A DNA stretch of 64,000 nucleotides from an uncultured Bacteroidales bacterium (GTDB taxonomy: Bacteria > Bacteroidota > Bacteroidia > Bacteroidales > Muribaculaceae), in the NCBI GenBank assembly GCA_949123685.1, contig CASBHZ010000002.1:27792-91791 (forward strand), in the 5' to 3' direction. Under the pieces are notes generated by a model. It was not told the DNA's origin, searched no databases, and saw only the letters and a program-made list of their open reading frames with translations. The translations under genes and the position numbers were made by a program. Each line of letters starts with the position of its first letter. Within the stretch, counting starts at the first letter, position 1. Positions 44,889 through 53,665 of the stretch are shown one piece after another.

Positions 44889-46802
44889 TTAACATTTATT
44901 AATAATCCGGATCTCTTCCATAGCTGTCTTTTCGACTGCTTCAAATTCATTCCTCAGCCTTTTGCAATAAGGAATGCTGAGCAGATAGATCACACCTCCA
45001 ATGGGGAAAACTATCTCAAAGAAAAGCCTGAGCCATCGTCGCGAAGTGGGATGATATATCCAGAGCGGTTTGATAACAGGAAATTTTTCAAGTTTTGAAT
45101 TGACCTTCAAGTCGCGAGAATCATGGAGATAGTTCACCACATCGTCAACAAGAGCGCCAACCCGACTTATATCCGTGGGAGAGTAACCACGCCTCCAATA
45201 TTCAAAATAAGAAAGTGTATGCCCGTTCCTACGCAGCCACATGCGGGCTTCGCCATATAGGCGCACAAGCTTAGACTGCGCCCTGCGGTTCGAGACTTCG
45301 TTTATTATAACCTCCTTCATTGGAACATGACGCTTCTCGCTCAATCCCAACCAACGGTGAATAAGGCTCACATAAAGATCCTTATTGAATACCGAAGAGT
45401 CGTTCATCGCCTTATATGTCACGAAAACACCAAGCGGGAAAAGAATAGACGTGGAAAGCCACATTCCTGCCCAGACATCTATCCTCCCGTCTCGCGCCAT
45501 CTTGTACCCCGTATTGTCTATTATATAATACACAAGGAAAAGGAGCACTGAAATCACGAGAGGCGTACCAAGACCGCCCTTACGTATTATGGCACCTAAC
45601 GGAGCGCCGATAAAGAAAAATATTATACAGGCAACCGAGAGTGTAAACTTCTTTATCAGTTCGATCTCATGACGGCGGATAGACCGTTTTTCATCCGACA
45701 TTGTCAATGCCCTAAATTCCAACTCCGAAGCCCTGTTTCCGGTAAGGGTGCGCGCCTGACTATAAAGCTCGCCTTGCTGTGTCGGGGTCAATGCCAGAAT
45801 CAGAGAATCAAGAGGCATTGCCTTAACCGGAATAGTCTCTGCAACCTTTCGGGTAGAATCTCCCTTGCTATCTATCTCGGAAAAATAATCAGAACGCATC
45901 ACAGCCTGGAATGAAGTCATTTTCAGATCACGGGCATAACCGGCACCGATCGAGTCCACTCGCATCGATATGGAATCGATGGTCTGTTTCAGTTCATCCA
46001 TGTTCTTACCCACATATTGCTTACGCATACCCCCTTCGTCAAGACGATTGAAATTTGCATCGAAAGGTATAAGAATCTCCTTATCAAAGAACGACTCCCT
46101 CCGGAAAGGGACATTACGGTCAAGGGTGCGCTGTTCACGAAGGTTCTCGAACTGTTCGCCCGTGAAAAGATGGAGATACAGGTAGCGGCTGTCTTTCGTG
46201 AAAGCTAAACGGGCGGAATCGGCAAGCAAGATAGTGGAGTTGTCGCCACCACGGCTTATGTCGTAGATCATCACGTCGTAAAGCACACCGGTATCCCTGT
46301 TCTTGCTCTTCACATAAAGATTGTAGCCGGGAATCTGGTCATAGAAAACACCTTCCGGAATCTCCACTTCCGGGCTCTTCTGTTTCATCGAGAAAAGGAG
46401 AGTCCACATTTTCACCTGCGCCTTGGGAAGTATATCATTCTGAAAGAAGAAAGCCCCGACGGCTATTGCCATCACAAGGATTATAAGAGGCTTCATTACA
46501 TTTAGCAAAGATATTCCGGAAGCCTTTATTGCTGTAAGTTCCGAACGCTCACCGAGATTTCCGAAAGTCATCAGGCTTGCCAGAAGAATGGCAAGCGGCA
46601 ACGCCATCGGCACAAGCGTCACAGCGGCATAAAAGAAAAGCTCTCCGAGCACAGAAAACGACAATCCCTTTCCTACAAGATCATCGATATATTTCCAGAG
46701 AAACTGCATGAGCACGATGAAGAGCACAATGAAAAAGGTCATCGCGAACAGAGGCAAAAAACTCTTTAATATAAAAAGATATAGCCGTTTGACAATACGC
46801 AT
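44889..46802 (-). CDS. LptF/LptG-family permease (YjgP/YjgQ), long form
   Basis: Inner-membrane part of the lipopolysaccharide exporter that moves LPS to the outer membrane. The 637-residue protein is long. Three N-terminal membrane helices (about 12-110) precede a periplasmic jelly-roll (about 125-330), then three more helices (about 375-470), then an unusual cytosolic-plus-membrane extension of about 160 residues ending in another hydrophobic segment (FFEIVFPIGGVIYLLSI). Such single-chain long forms are usual in Bacteroidetes. I set the start at 46802 (MRIVKRLYLFILKSF). The frame continues upstream but gives no sensible N-terminus. No symbol is assigned because LptF and LptG cannot be told apart. 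Confidence 0.88.
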   Translation of the reverse strand: MRIVKRLYLFILKSFLPLFAMTFFIVLFIVLMQFLWKYIDDLVGKGLSFSVLGELFFYAAVTLVPMALPLAILLASLMTFGNLGERSELTAIKASGISLLNVMKPLIILVMAIAVGAFFFQNDILPKAQVKMWTLLFSMKQKSPEVEIPEGVFYDQIPGYNLYVKSKNRDTGVLYDVMIYDISRGGDNSTILLADSARLAFTKDSRYLYLHLFTGEQFENLREQRTLDRNVPFRRESFFDKEILIPFDANFNRLDEGGMRKQYVGKNMDELKQTIDSISMRVDSIGAGYARDLKMTSFQAVMRSDYFSEIDSKGDSTRKVAETIPVKAMPLDSLILALTPTQQGELYSQARTLTGNRASELEFRALTMSDEKRSIRRHEIELIKKFTLSVACIIFFFIGAPLGAIIRKGGLGTPLVISVLLFLVYYIIDNTGYKMARDGRIDVWAGMWLSTSILFPLGVFVTYKAMNDSSVFNKDLYVSLIHRWLGLSEKRHVPMKEVIINEVSNRRAQSKLVRLYGEARMWLRRNGHTLSYFEYWRRGYSPTDISRVGALVDDVVNYLHDSRDLKVNSKLEKFPVIKPLWIYHPTSRRWLRLFFEIVFPIGGVIYLLSIPYCKRLRNEFEAVEKTAMEEIRIINKC

Positions 46803-46927
46803 TGTTATAATACAAAAGGTATGCCCCGCAAAACCTGAGATGTCCGCGAGACTCATTTCGCGTGTAAAGTTACGAAATTTATCTTAAAAAATATCTTCAT
46901 TCCCCTCCTCCTTTGCTGAAATCTTTG

Positions 46928-46935
46928 TATCTTTG
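46928..46935 (+). promoter_or_regulatory. Candidate -7 box of the pta-ackA operon
   Basis: TATCTTTG matches TAnnTTTG and lies 72 bases before pta. A TTTG is present 12 bases upstream, too close to be the standard -33 box, so the promoter is only partly convincing. On the minus strand TAACTTTA near 46870 may start the LptF/G transcript. Confidence 0.4.
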
Positions 46936-47007
46936 CTATCTGAAATGAGGATAATGAGAGGAATTTCCGTTCTCCCCAACATTTAGACATTTTTAAATCA
47001 ACATATC

Positions 47008-48021
47008 ATGACATTATTCGAAAGGCTTACAAAGAAGGCGCAGGAAAACCGCCAGCGCCTCGTTCTCCCGGAATCTCTTGAACCCCGCACCCTCCAGGCT
47101 GCCGACAGAGTTATCGCCAAGGGAATCGCCGACGTAATCTTAATTGGAAAACGTGACGAAATTCTCGCCAAAGCATTTGAGCTTGGTCTCCCTCATATCG
47201 AAAATGCAACATTCTTCGATTCCGAAGACACTGAAATCACCGAGCCGTATGCAGAGCTGTTCGCCCAGCTTCGCAAAAGCAAGGGCATGACCATCGATGA
47301 GGCACGCAACGTGGTTCTGAACCCCTTGTATTTAGGATGCTTGATGATCAAGAACGGCGATGCCGACGCAATGGTTGCAGGAGCTCTAAGTCCAACCTCC
47401 CACGTGCTCCGCGCCGCATTCCAGGTATTGAAAACCAAACCGGGCATATCGGTTGTCAGCGGTGCGTTCATCATGCTTCTTCCGGAAAACGTGCCTTTCG
47501 GACAAGATCATATGCTCGTGTTTGCCGACTGTGCAGTCGTTCCTGACCCCACGGCAAAGGAGCTTGCCGAGATAGCGATAGCCACAGCGAAAACCACAAA
47601 AGATATTGCCGGACTTGAACCTGTCGTTGCCATGTGCAGCTTCTCAACCAAAGGAAGTGCAAGCCATGAGCGCGTAGACAAAGTGACAGAAGCTACGGAA
47701 CTCGCACAGAAGATGGCACCTGAATTGAAGATCGACGGCGAGCTTCAGAGCGATGCCGCTATAGTGCCTGCTATCGGCAGCATGAAAGCCCCCGGAAGTC
47801 CTGTCGCCGGTCATGCCAACACATTGGTATTCCCGTCTCTTGAAGTTGGTAACATCGCTTACAAACTCGTTCAAAGGCTTGCCGGCGCAGGCGCAGTAGG
47901 ACCGATCCTTCAAGGTCTCGCAGCTCCGGTCAACGACCTCTCTCGCGGCGCGACAGTGGATGATATCGTCAACACAATAATCGTAACATGCAACCAAGCC
48001 ATCGGCGATAAAGGACTCTAA
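47008..48021 (+). CDS. pta: Phosphate acetyltransferase
   Basis: Converts acetyl-CoA and phosphate to acetyl phosphate in the acetate pathway. The 337-residue protein is the short type (single catalytic domain, no N-terminal DRTGG extension): RLVLPESLEPRTLQAADRVI, NPLYLGCLMIKNGDADAMVAGA, FADCAVVPDPTAKELAEIAI, MCSFSTKGSA and the end PVNDLSRGATVDDIVNTI. Followed four bases later by ackA in the same operon. Confidence 0.97.
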   Translation: MTLFERLTKKAQENRQRLVLPESLEPRTLQAADRVIAKGIADVILIGKRDEILAKAFELGLPHIENATFFDSEDTEITEPYAELFAQLRKSKGMTIDEARNVVLNPLYLGCLMIKNGDADAMVAGALSPTSHVLRAAFQVLKTKPGISVVSGAFIMLLPENVPFGQDHMLVFADCAVVPDPTAKELAEIAIATAKTTKDIAGLEPVVAMCSFSTKGSASHERVDKVTEATELAQKMAPELKIDGELQSDAAIVPAIGSMKAPGSPVAGHANTLVFPSLEVGNIAYKLVQRLAGAGAVGPILQGLAAPVNDLSRGATVDDIVNTIIVTCNQAIGDKGL

Positions 48022-48025
48022 AAAA

Positions 48026-49222
48026 ATGAAAATATTAGTTTTAAACTGCGGAAGCAGCAGCGTAAAGTACAAACTCATCGACAGCGACAACAAGGCTGTG
48101 CTCGCCGAAGGTGGCGTTGAAAAAATCGGACTGACCGATTCGTTCCTCAAATTCAAACTTTCCGACGGCTCGAAAGAGACCATAACCGTAGAGATGCCCG
48201 ACCACAAAGAGGCTATCAAACAGGTGATGAAGGTGCTTTCAGATCCTGAGAAAGGTGTTATAAAGAGTTTCGATGAAATCGGGGCTGTTGGTCATCGAGT
48301 GGTTCACGGAATGGAATATTTCAATAAATCCGTGCTCATCACTCCGGAAGTGATCGAAAGGGTCAAGGAATGCTATCCGGTTGCCCCCCTCCACAATCCG
48401 GCAAACGTAACCGGCATCGAAGCTGTAAGCGAAATTATGCCTGACACTCCTCAGGTAGCGGTGTTCGACACGGCATTCCACCAGACGATGCCTGCAAAAG
48501 CATACATGTATGCCCTCCCCTATGAGGATTATGAAAAATATGGCATCCGACGCTATGGTTTCCACGGCACCAGCCATCGCTACGTATCACGCAGGGTATG
48601 TGAGTTCTTGGGCGTGCCTTACGAAAAGCAACGCATAATCACCTGCCACATAGGCAACGGCGCGAGCATCACAGCCATAGCCGACGGTAAAAGTATCGAC
48701 ACGTCGATGGGACTCACACCTACTGAAGGTTTGATGATGGGCACACGTGTAGGAGATGTTGATCCCGGAGCACTCGTATATCTCATGGAAAGCCGGGGCA
48801 TCGATGCAAAAGGTCTCCAGAAAATCATCAATAAAGAGAGTGGAGTTCTCGGAGTCTCGCATATATCTAACGACATGCGCGACATTGAAGCCGGAATAGC
48901 GGAAGGCAACGAACGTGCCAAACTCGCAATGGACATGTACGAATACCGCATATTGAAATATATCGGTGCATACACAGCCGTGCTCGGAGGTGTCGACATA
49001 ATTGTCTTCACCGGCGGTGTGGGAGAGAACCAGACAGGAACACGTGAGGAAATATGCCGCAAGCTCGAATATATGGGCGTCACATTCAATGCGGAAGCCA
49101 ATAAGGTTCGCGGAGAGGAAATAGAAATCTCAGGCAAAGACTCCAAAGTTCACGTAGTGGTGATACCCACCGATGAAGAAATGATGATTGCCGAAGACAC
49201 TGAAGCCATAGTCAAAGGATGA
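48026..49222 (+). CDS. ackA: Acetate kinase
   Basis: Makes ATP and acetate from acetyl phosphate. The 398-residue protein shows the family signatures LNCGSSSVKYKL (start), GHRVVHG, FDTAFHQTMP (catalytic Asp), RRYGFHGTSHRYV, HIGNGASITAI, DTSMGLTPTEGLMMGTRVGDVDPG and FTGGVGEN. Its last codon overlaps the ispF start by four bases. Confidence 0.98.
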   Translation: MKILVLNCGSSSVKYKLIDSDNKAVLAEGGVEKIGLTDSFLKFKLSDGSKETITVEMPDHKEAIKQVMKVLSDPEKGVIKSFDEIGAVGHRVVHGMEYFNKSVLITPEVIERVKECYPVAPLHNPANVTGIEAVSEIMPDTPQVAVFDTAFHQTMPAKAYMYALPYEDYEKYGIRRYGFHGTSHRYVSRRVCEFLGVPYEKQRIITCHIGNGASITAIADGKSIDTSMGLTPTEGLMMGTRVGDVDPGALVYLMESRGIDAKGLQKIINKESGVLGVSHISNDMRDIEAGIAEGNERAKLAMDMYEYRILKYIGAYTAVLGGVDIIVFTGGVGENQTGTREEICRKLEYMGVTFNAEANKVRGEEIEISGKDSKVHVVVIPTDEEMMIAEDTEAIVKG

Positions 49223-49698
49223 GGATAGGTCAAGGATATGACGTTCACCGCCTTGTAGAAGGACGGGAGCTTTGGTTATGTGGCGTGCGACTTGAGCACA
49301 CTCACGGACTGTTGGGACACAGCGACGCGGATGTTGCCATCCATGCCTTATGCGATGCCATACTCGGCGCCCTGGCGCTACGCGACATCGGTTATCATTT
49401 TCCCGACACGGACCCACGTTATAAAGGAGCCGACAGCAAACTCCTCCTTGCCGAAGTATGCCGAATGATGAAAGAACACGGATACGCCATAGGCAACGTA
49501 GACATAACCATCTGCGCGGAGCGCCCCAAGATCAACCCCCATATTGAAAAGATGCGCGAAGTGCTCGCCGGCATTCTTGCCTGCGGCATATCTGACGTAT
49601 CGGTGAAAGCCACTACTACAGAAAAGCTTGGATTCACCGGACGTGAGGAAGGAATATCCGCATATGCGGTTGCACTTCTAAAGGGTGTAGAAGCATAA
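49219..49698 (+). CDS. ispF: 2-C-methyl-D-erythritol 2,4-cyclodiphosphate synthase
   Basis: Cyclises the CDP-methylerythritol phosphate intermediate of the non-mevalonate isoprenoid pathway. The 159-residue trimeric zinc enzyme has D8-x-H10 (GYDVHRL), GHSDADVAIHALCDAILGALALRDIG and the end region VKATTTEKLGFTGREEGI. It is translationally coupled to ackA (ATGA overlap). A terminator follows. Confidence 0.97.
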   Translation: MRIGQGYDVHRLVEGRELWLCGVRLEHTHGLLGHSDADVAIHALCDAILGALALRDIGYHFPDTDPRYKGADSKLLLAEVCRMMKEHGYAIGNVDITICAERPKINPHIEKMREVLAGILACGISDVSVKATTTEKLGFTGREEGISAYAVALLKGVEA

Positions 49699-49713
49699 TT
49701 GTAATAAAACAAA

Positions 49714-49749
49714 AGCCCCGAGAGCCGGAAATTTACGGATCCCGGGGCT
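49714..49749 (+). terminator. Terminator after ispF
   Basis: Stem AGCCCCG (49714-49720) with CGGGGCT (49743-49749), interior loop of 22 bases that may pair partly (AGAGCCGG / CGGATCC), followed by ATTTATG. It lies 15 bases after the ispF stop. Confidence 0.75.
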
Positions 49750-49770
49750 ATTTATGTAAGAAGCTGTTTA

Positions 49771-50313
49771 ATGATATATCATGTCATCGCAATCCTAATA
49801 ACCACCCTTGGAGTGGTGAAAGGCTATAGGAAAGGGTTCTTCAGGCAGATTCCCATGCTGATAGGGTTCTGCTTCGGAGTGGTGTGCGCCCATATCTTCA
49901 GCACACCGGTAGAGGAAGGGTTGCGGGAACTCGCGCCATCCATACTCACGCGTCCGGAATGCAACTACGTATACAGTATCCTTTCACGCGGAATGATTTT
50001 TATAATCGTATATGAACTGTTCAGTTTCTGCACCGGTTTCCTGAAACTTCTTTTCCGCTCCTTCCATAGTGGCGTGCTCGACAGCATATCCGGCTCATTC
50101 TTCACTGTTGTCAGATACCTCCTCATGCTCTCCATCATATACAACTTCCTGCTTTGCTGGCGCACAGATTCCGACCTGCTCCGTTTTGCCAAAGCCGACG
50201 ACGGCAACATTGTAGAGGCGGTTATGCTCGTTGCCCCGGCAATTCTCGGAGGAGAATCGGTAGAAGACCTTGCCCACACCCTCCAACTTGAAGCAGCCAA
50301 GTGCATATCCTGA
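49771..50313 (+). CDS. CvpA-family membrane protein
   Basis: A 180-residue inner-membrane protein with four hydrophobic segments (about 2-18, 28-46, 65-90 and 103-123), the Gly/Arg-rich GVVKGYRKGFFRQIP and the Ser-Gly turn typical of the CvpA/colicin V production family. The role is uncertain. In other bacteria it affects envelope stability and secretion. The ATG is immediately preceded by the recurrent motif AAGAAGCTGTTTA. The C-terminal third is soluble. Confidence 0.8.
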   Translation: MIYHVIAILITTLGVVKGYRKGFFRQIPMLIGFCFGVVCAHIFSTPVEEGLRELAPSILTRPECNYVYSILSRGMIFIIVYELFSFCTGFLKLLFRSFHSGVLDSISGSFFTVVRYLLMLSIIYNFLLCWRTDSDLLRFAKADDGNIVEAVMLVAPAILGGESVEDLAHTLQLEAAKCIS

Positions 50314-50329
50314 TTTTTAACACGATTTT

Positions 50330-50361
50330 TTTGCAGGCAATAAGATTTTTTTATAATTTTG
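50330..50361 (+). promoter_or_regulatory. Promoter of the tRNA-Gly gene
   Basis: TTTG (50330-50333), 20 bases, TAATTTTG (50354-50361): a perfect Bacteroidetes primary-sigma promoter ending 12 bases before the mature 5' end of the tRNA at 50374. Confidence 0.85.
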
Positions 50362-50373
50362 TGACATCGAAAT

Positions 50374-50446
50374 GCGGTAGTAGCTCAGTTGGTAGAGCAT
50401 CAGCTTCCCAAGCTGAGGGTCACGAGTTCGAGTCTCGCCTACCGCT
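50374..50446 (+). tRNA. tRNA-Gly (anticodon CCC)
   Basis: A 73-base tRNA with acceptor stem GCGGTAG (50374-50380) pairing CTACCGC (50439-50445), D-arm GCTC...GAGC, anticodon stem TCAGC/GCTGA and loop TTCCCAA, giving anticodon CCC (50407-50409), hence glycine. The T-arm carries TTCGAGT. One A-C mismatch closes the T-stem. The discriminator base is T (50446) and the CCA tail is not encoded. Confidence 0.95.
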
Positions 50447-50519
50447 CACAATGAAAGAAACCGGTCTGTTGCTAACAAATTAGCTTCATATTGGTTTCTT
50501 TTTTAATTTTATTACATAT

Positions 50520-51893
50520 ATGTTTGAGAAGGAAATTTATATCAATCGCAGGCAGAAACTCCGCGATGCGGTGGGAAGCGGTCTTGTCCTGCTTTTCGGC
50601 AATGACGATTGCGGCGTGAATTACGAGGATAATACATATCCTTATCGTCAAGATTCAACTTTTCTATATTTTTTCGGTCAACCATATGCCGGATTAAACG
50701 CCATCATAGATATTGACAATGACCGGGAAATAATCTTCGGCAACGAGCTGACCATCGATCATATAGTATGGATGGGCAACCAACCCACAATTCATGAAAA
50801 AGCCTCGCTTGCCGGCGTTTCAGACACCCGTCCCGCAGCAGACCTCAAACCTTACATAGACCGTGCGGTGACTTCCGGTCAGAGAATACATTACCTTCCA
50901 CCCTACCGTGACACTCACCGTCTACGCCTTTTCGAACTGCTCGGCATCATGCCCGGTGCCGAACAACCATCTACAGACCTTATAAAGGCGATTGTGGACC
51001 TTCGCAACCACAAACAGCCTGAAGAAATAGAAGAAATAGAAAAGGCATGCCGTGTCACAGCCGACATGCATATAGAGGCTACACGCGCCGTGCGCGTCGG
51101 AATGCGCGAATATGAGGTTTCTGCAGCCTTGGAAGCCGTGGCACAGGCTAACGGATGCGCATTGTCTTTCCCGACAATCGCGACCGTTCATGGAGAGACG
51201 CTCCACAACCATTATCACGGAAACATAATTAAAGAGGGAGACATGCTGCTCGTGGATGCCGGTGCCGAGACATCAGAGGGATATGCAGGCGACATGTCTT
51301 CAACCATATGCGCCGGAAGGAAATTCACCGAGCGCCAGAAACTTATTTACGACATTCAGGTTGCTTCACATCTTGCCGCAGTCAGCGACCTCCGTCCCGG
51401 CAAACCGTTTGTTGAGATATATGAACATGCCGCCGAAGTAATATGCGACGGATTATGTGGTCTCGGCATAATGAAAGGTGACCCGAAAGAGGCTGTGGCG
51501 GCAGGAGCACACGCCATGTTCTTCCCTTGCGGTCTGGGGCACATGATGGGACTGGACGTTCACGACATGGAGAATCTCGGTGAAGTGTGGGTCGGTTATG
51601 GAGGCAAACCTAAAAGCACCCAATTCGGGCGCAAATCGTTACGCCTTGCCCGTCCTCTCGAAGAAGGGTTCGTACTCACCATCGAACCCGGAGTATATTT
51701 CATTCCTGAACTTATTGACTACTGGGGAGCCGAAAAACGTTTCAACGATTTCATCAACTATACCGAACTCCGGAAATGGCGTGACTTCGGTGGCATACGA
51801 AACGAGGAAGATTATCTTATCACATCGGACGGAGCTCGTCTCCTCGGCAAAAAGATTCCTCTGACCACAGAGGAAGTGGAGGCTATGAGGTGA
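50520..51893 (+). CDS. Xaa-Pro aminopeptidase (aminopeptidase P family)
   Basis: Removes N-terminal residues next to proline in the cytosol. The 457-residue protein has the AMP_N domain (about 1-140) and an M24 pita-bread catalytic domain (about 170-450). Metal ligands are visible: Asp pair in LLVDAGAETSEGYAGDMSSTI, His in GLGHMMGLDVHD, Glu in LTIEPGVYF and the later Glu in GGIRNEEDYL. It is close to PepP of Bacteroidetes. The 3' end overlaps the next start by one base (TGATG). Confidence 0.93.
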   Translation: MFEKEIYINRRQKLRDAVGSGLVLLFGNDDCGVNYEDNTYPYRQDSTFLYFFGQPYAGLNAIIDIDNDREIIFGNELTIDHIVWMGNQPTIHEKASLAGVSDTRPAADLKPYIDRAVTSGQRIHYLPPYRDTHRLRLFELLGIMPGAEQPSTDLIKAIVDLRNHKQPEEIEEIEKACRVTADMHIEATRAVRVGMREYEVSAALEAVAQANGCALSFPTIATVHGETLHNHYHGNIIKEGDMLLVDAGAETSEGYAGDMSSTICAGRKFTERQKLIYDIQVASHLAAVSDLRPGKPFVEIYEHAAEVICDGLCGLGIMKGDPKEAVAAGAHAMFFPCGLGHMMGLDVHDMENLGEVWVGYGGKPKSTQFGRKSLRLARPLEEGFVLTIEPGVYFIPELIDYWGAEKRFNDFINYTELRKWRDFGGIRNEEDYLITSDGARLLGKKIPLTTEEVEAMR

Positions 51894-52804
51894 TGACAAA
51901 GAACAGTAAAGCTATATTGGCAGCATCGGCTGCGGTATTGAGCTGGTCAACAGTGGCAGCGGCATTCAAAACCGCCTTGTCATACTATTCACATTACGAA
52001 ATGTTGACGGTTGCGGCACTGACCGCCACCGTCATCTTTGCCATTGCCATAACCGCACAACGCAAGTGGGGGCAACTGACACGCATGAGATATAAAGACA
52101 TCGGGGCATTGGCGCTTCTCGGATTGCTAAGTCCCACACTTTATTATCTTGTCCTCTTTTCAGCCTACGAACAATTACCGGCACAAGTTGCGCAACCGAT
52201 CAACTATTGTTGGCCAATCTTTCTGGTAATTCTCCTTGCCGCAGTGATGCACAAACCCGTAAGACCACGCCTATACATAGGGATGACAGTTTCCCTTGCA
52301 GGAGTCACTGTCATATCTCTCGGAGGAGGCATAGAAGGCACCCTTTCTCCTTCCGGACTTATATTGGCATTCATGAGCGCGGTGCTGTGGGCAGTCTACT
52401 GGATAGCTAACGAAAAACTGAAAGGGGGATTTGACGAAAGTGTCAAACTTTTCGGCTCCTTCTTTTTCGGTTCCATCTACCTTCTTGTCGGACTGATATG
52501 GATGCAGGCATCGTTCAATTCTGTGGAAGGGACCTTGGCAAGCATATATGTCGGTGCTTTCGAGATGGGCATCCCGTTCCTGTTTTTCAGCATAGCTCTG
52601 AAAAACGCATCCAACGTGGCAACGGTGAACCAGATGTGTTATATCGCCCCTTTCCTTTCCCTCTTCTTCATATCAATGATTGTTGGCGAACACATCATGC
52701 CCACTTCCTATATAGGGTTGTCACTTATAATCTTCGGAGTCATATTCAACCAATACCTCGCATATCCTGAAGCCAAGAAACTCAAAGGTCCAGGGACAGT
52801 ATAA
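51893..52804 (+). CDS. EamA-family (DMT) transporter
   Basis: A 303-residue inner-membrane carrier with about ten transmembrane helices in two repeats (for example AILAASAAVLSWSTVAAAFKT, IFLVILLAAVMH, GMTVSLAGVTVISLGGG, LILAFMSAVLWAVYWIA, SYIGLSLIIFGVIFNQYL). Members export or import small metabolites, but the substrate cannot be read. The ATG at 51893 overlaps the aminopeptidase stop by one base, so translation is coupled. A GTG three bases earlier is also possible. Confidence 0.88.
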   Translation: MTKNSKAILAASAAVLSWSTVAAAFKTALSYYSHYEMLTVAALTATVIFAIAITAQRKWGQLTRMRYKDIGALALLGLLSPTLYYLVLFSAYEQLPAQVAQPINYCWPIFLVILLAAVMHKPVRPRLYIGMTVSLAGVTVISLGGGIEGTLSPSGLILAFMSAVLWAVYWIANEKLKGGFDESVKLFGSFFFGSIYLLVGLIWMQASFNSVEGTLASIYVGAFEMGIPFLFFSIALKNASNVATVNQMCYIAPFLSLFFISMIVGEHIMPTSYIGLSLIIFGVIFNQYLAYPEAKKLKGPGTV

Positions 52805-52815
52805 GCACTTCTAAC

Positions 52816-53544
52816 ATGAAAATCCGCATCCCGCCCAAGAAAGACATATGGACAGCTGTCGGCTTTATAGCACTGACAGTAGTGCTCGCATGTTCTTGCG
52901 CATGGGTATGGGAGCAGTATCTCACCACCCCTCCATACGTAGATCCCGACCGCTATCCGGTAAGGGGGATAGACGTGTCGGCACACAACGGCAAACTTGA
53001 CCTCAAAAAAGCACGCAGGGACGGAATTGAATTTGTGTTCATAAAAGCTTCAGAAGGCAGAGATTTTAAAGACAAGAATTTTGCCACAAACTATAACAAG
53101 GCTCGGCATGCCGGAATGAAAACGGGAGCTTACCATTTCTTCAGGTTCGACAAAGACGGGGTTGACCAGGCTATAAATTTCTTAGATGCCGTAGGCAATA
53201 GGAAACTTGAACTTGGACTTGCAGTAGACGTTGAACAACAAGGCAATCCCGAGGGCATTCCCGGCGAACTTATCACCGAGCGTCTTACGGCTATGGTCGA
53301 GTTCCTTTACCTGAAAGGATACCGCGTAACATTCTATACCAACAAGAGCGGATATGAGCAATTCCTGATGGATGCATTCCCCGGCTATCCCCTTTGGATA
53401 TGCTCATTCTCGGAACACCCCATAGATGCCGACTGGACATATTGGCAATATGATCATCATGGCAGGGTGAAAGGGATAAAAGGGGATGTGGATCTGAACG
53501 CGTTCAATGGTTCGAGAGAAGAGTTTGAAAAAATAGGTGAATGA
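52816..53544 (+). CDS. GH25-family lysozyme, membrane-anchored
   Basis: Cleaves peptidoglycan beta-1,4 bonds. The 242-residue protein starts with a hydrophobic segment (about 13-33, VGFIALTVVLACSCAWVW) that acts as signal peptide or anchor. The rest is a GH25 barrel: RGIDVSAHNGKLDL, FVFIKASEGRDFKDKNF, GAYHFF, the catalytic Asp-Glu in GLAVDVEQQGN, TFYTNKSGYEQF, WICSF and YWQYDHHGRVKG. No phage genes are nearby, so it is a chromosomal cell-wall enzyme. A terminator follows. Confidence 0.9.
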   Translation: MKIRIPPKKDIWTAVGFIALTVVLACSCAWVWEQYLTTPPYVDPDRYPVRGIDVSAHNGKLDLKKARRDGIEFVFIKASEGRDFKDKNFATNYNKARHAGMKTGAYHFFRFDKDGVDQAINFLDAVGNRKLELGLAVDVEQQGNPEGIPGELITERLTAMVEFLYLKGYRVTFYTNKSGYEQFLMDAFPGYPLWICSFSEHPIDADWTYWQYDHHGRVKGIKGDVDLNAFNGSREEFEKIGE

Positions 53545-53560
53545 CATACCGGGTGTTTAC

Positions 53561-53592
53561 AAATGGCTGCAATAATTGGATTGCAGCCATTT
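53561..53592 (+). terminator. Terminator after the GH25 gene
   Basis: Perfect 12-base arms AAATGGCTGCAA (53561-53572) and TTGCAGCCATTT (53581-53592) with an 8-base loop, 16 bases after the stop codon, followed by ATCATTAAC. Confidence 0.85.
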
Positions 53593-53665
53593 ATCATTAA
53601 CACACTTAAGGATCCTGCGTGCGGCAATAAATTATATAATAAATCGTTTTTTAAAAGGATAAATA

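Noticed and set aside
50301..50483. 60-codon ORF over the tRNA-Gly
   Set aside because: Its central part (SVGRASASQAEGHEFESR) is the well-known translation of a tRNA gene.
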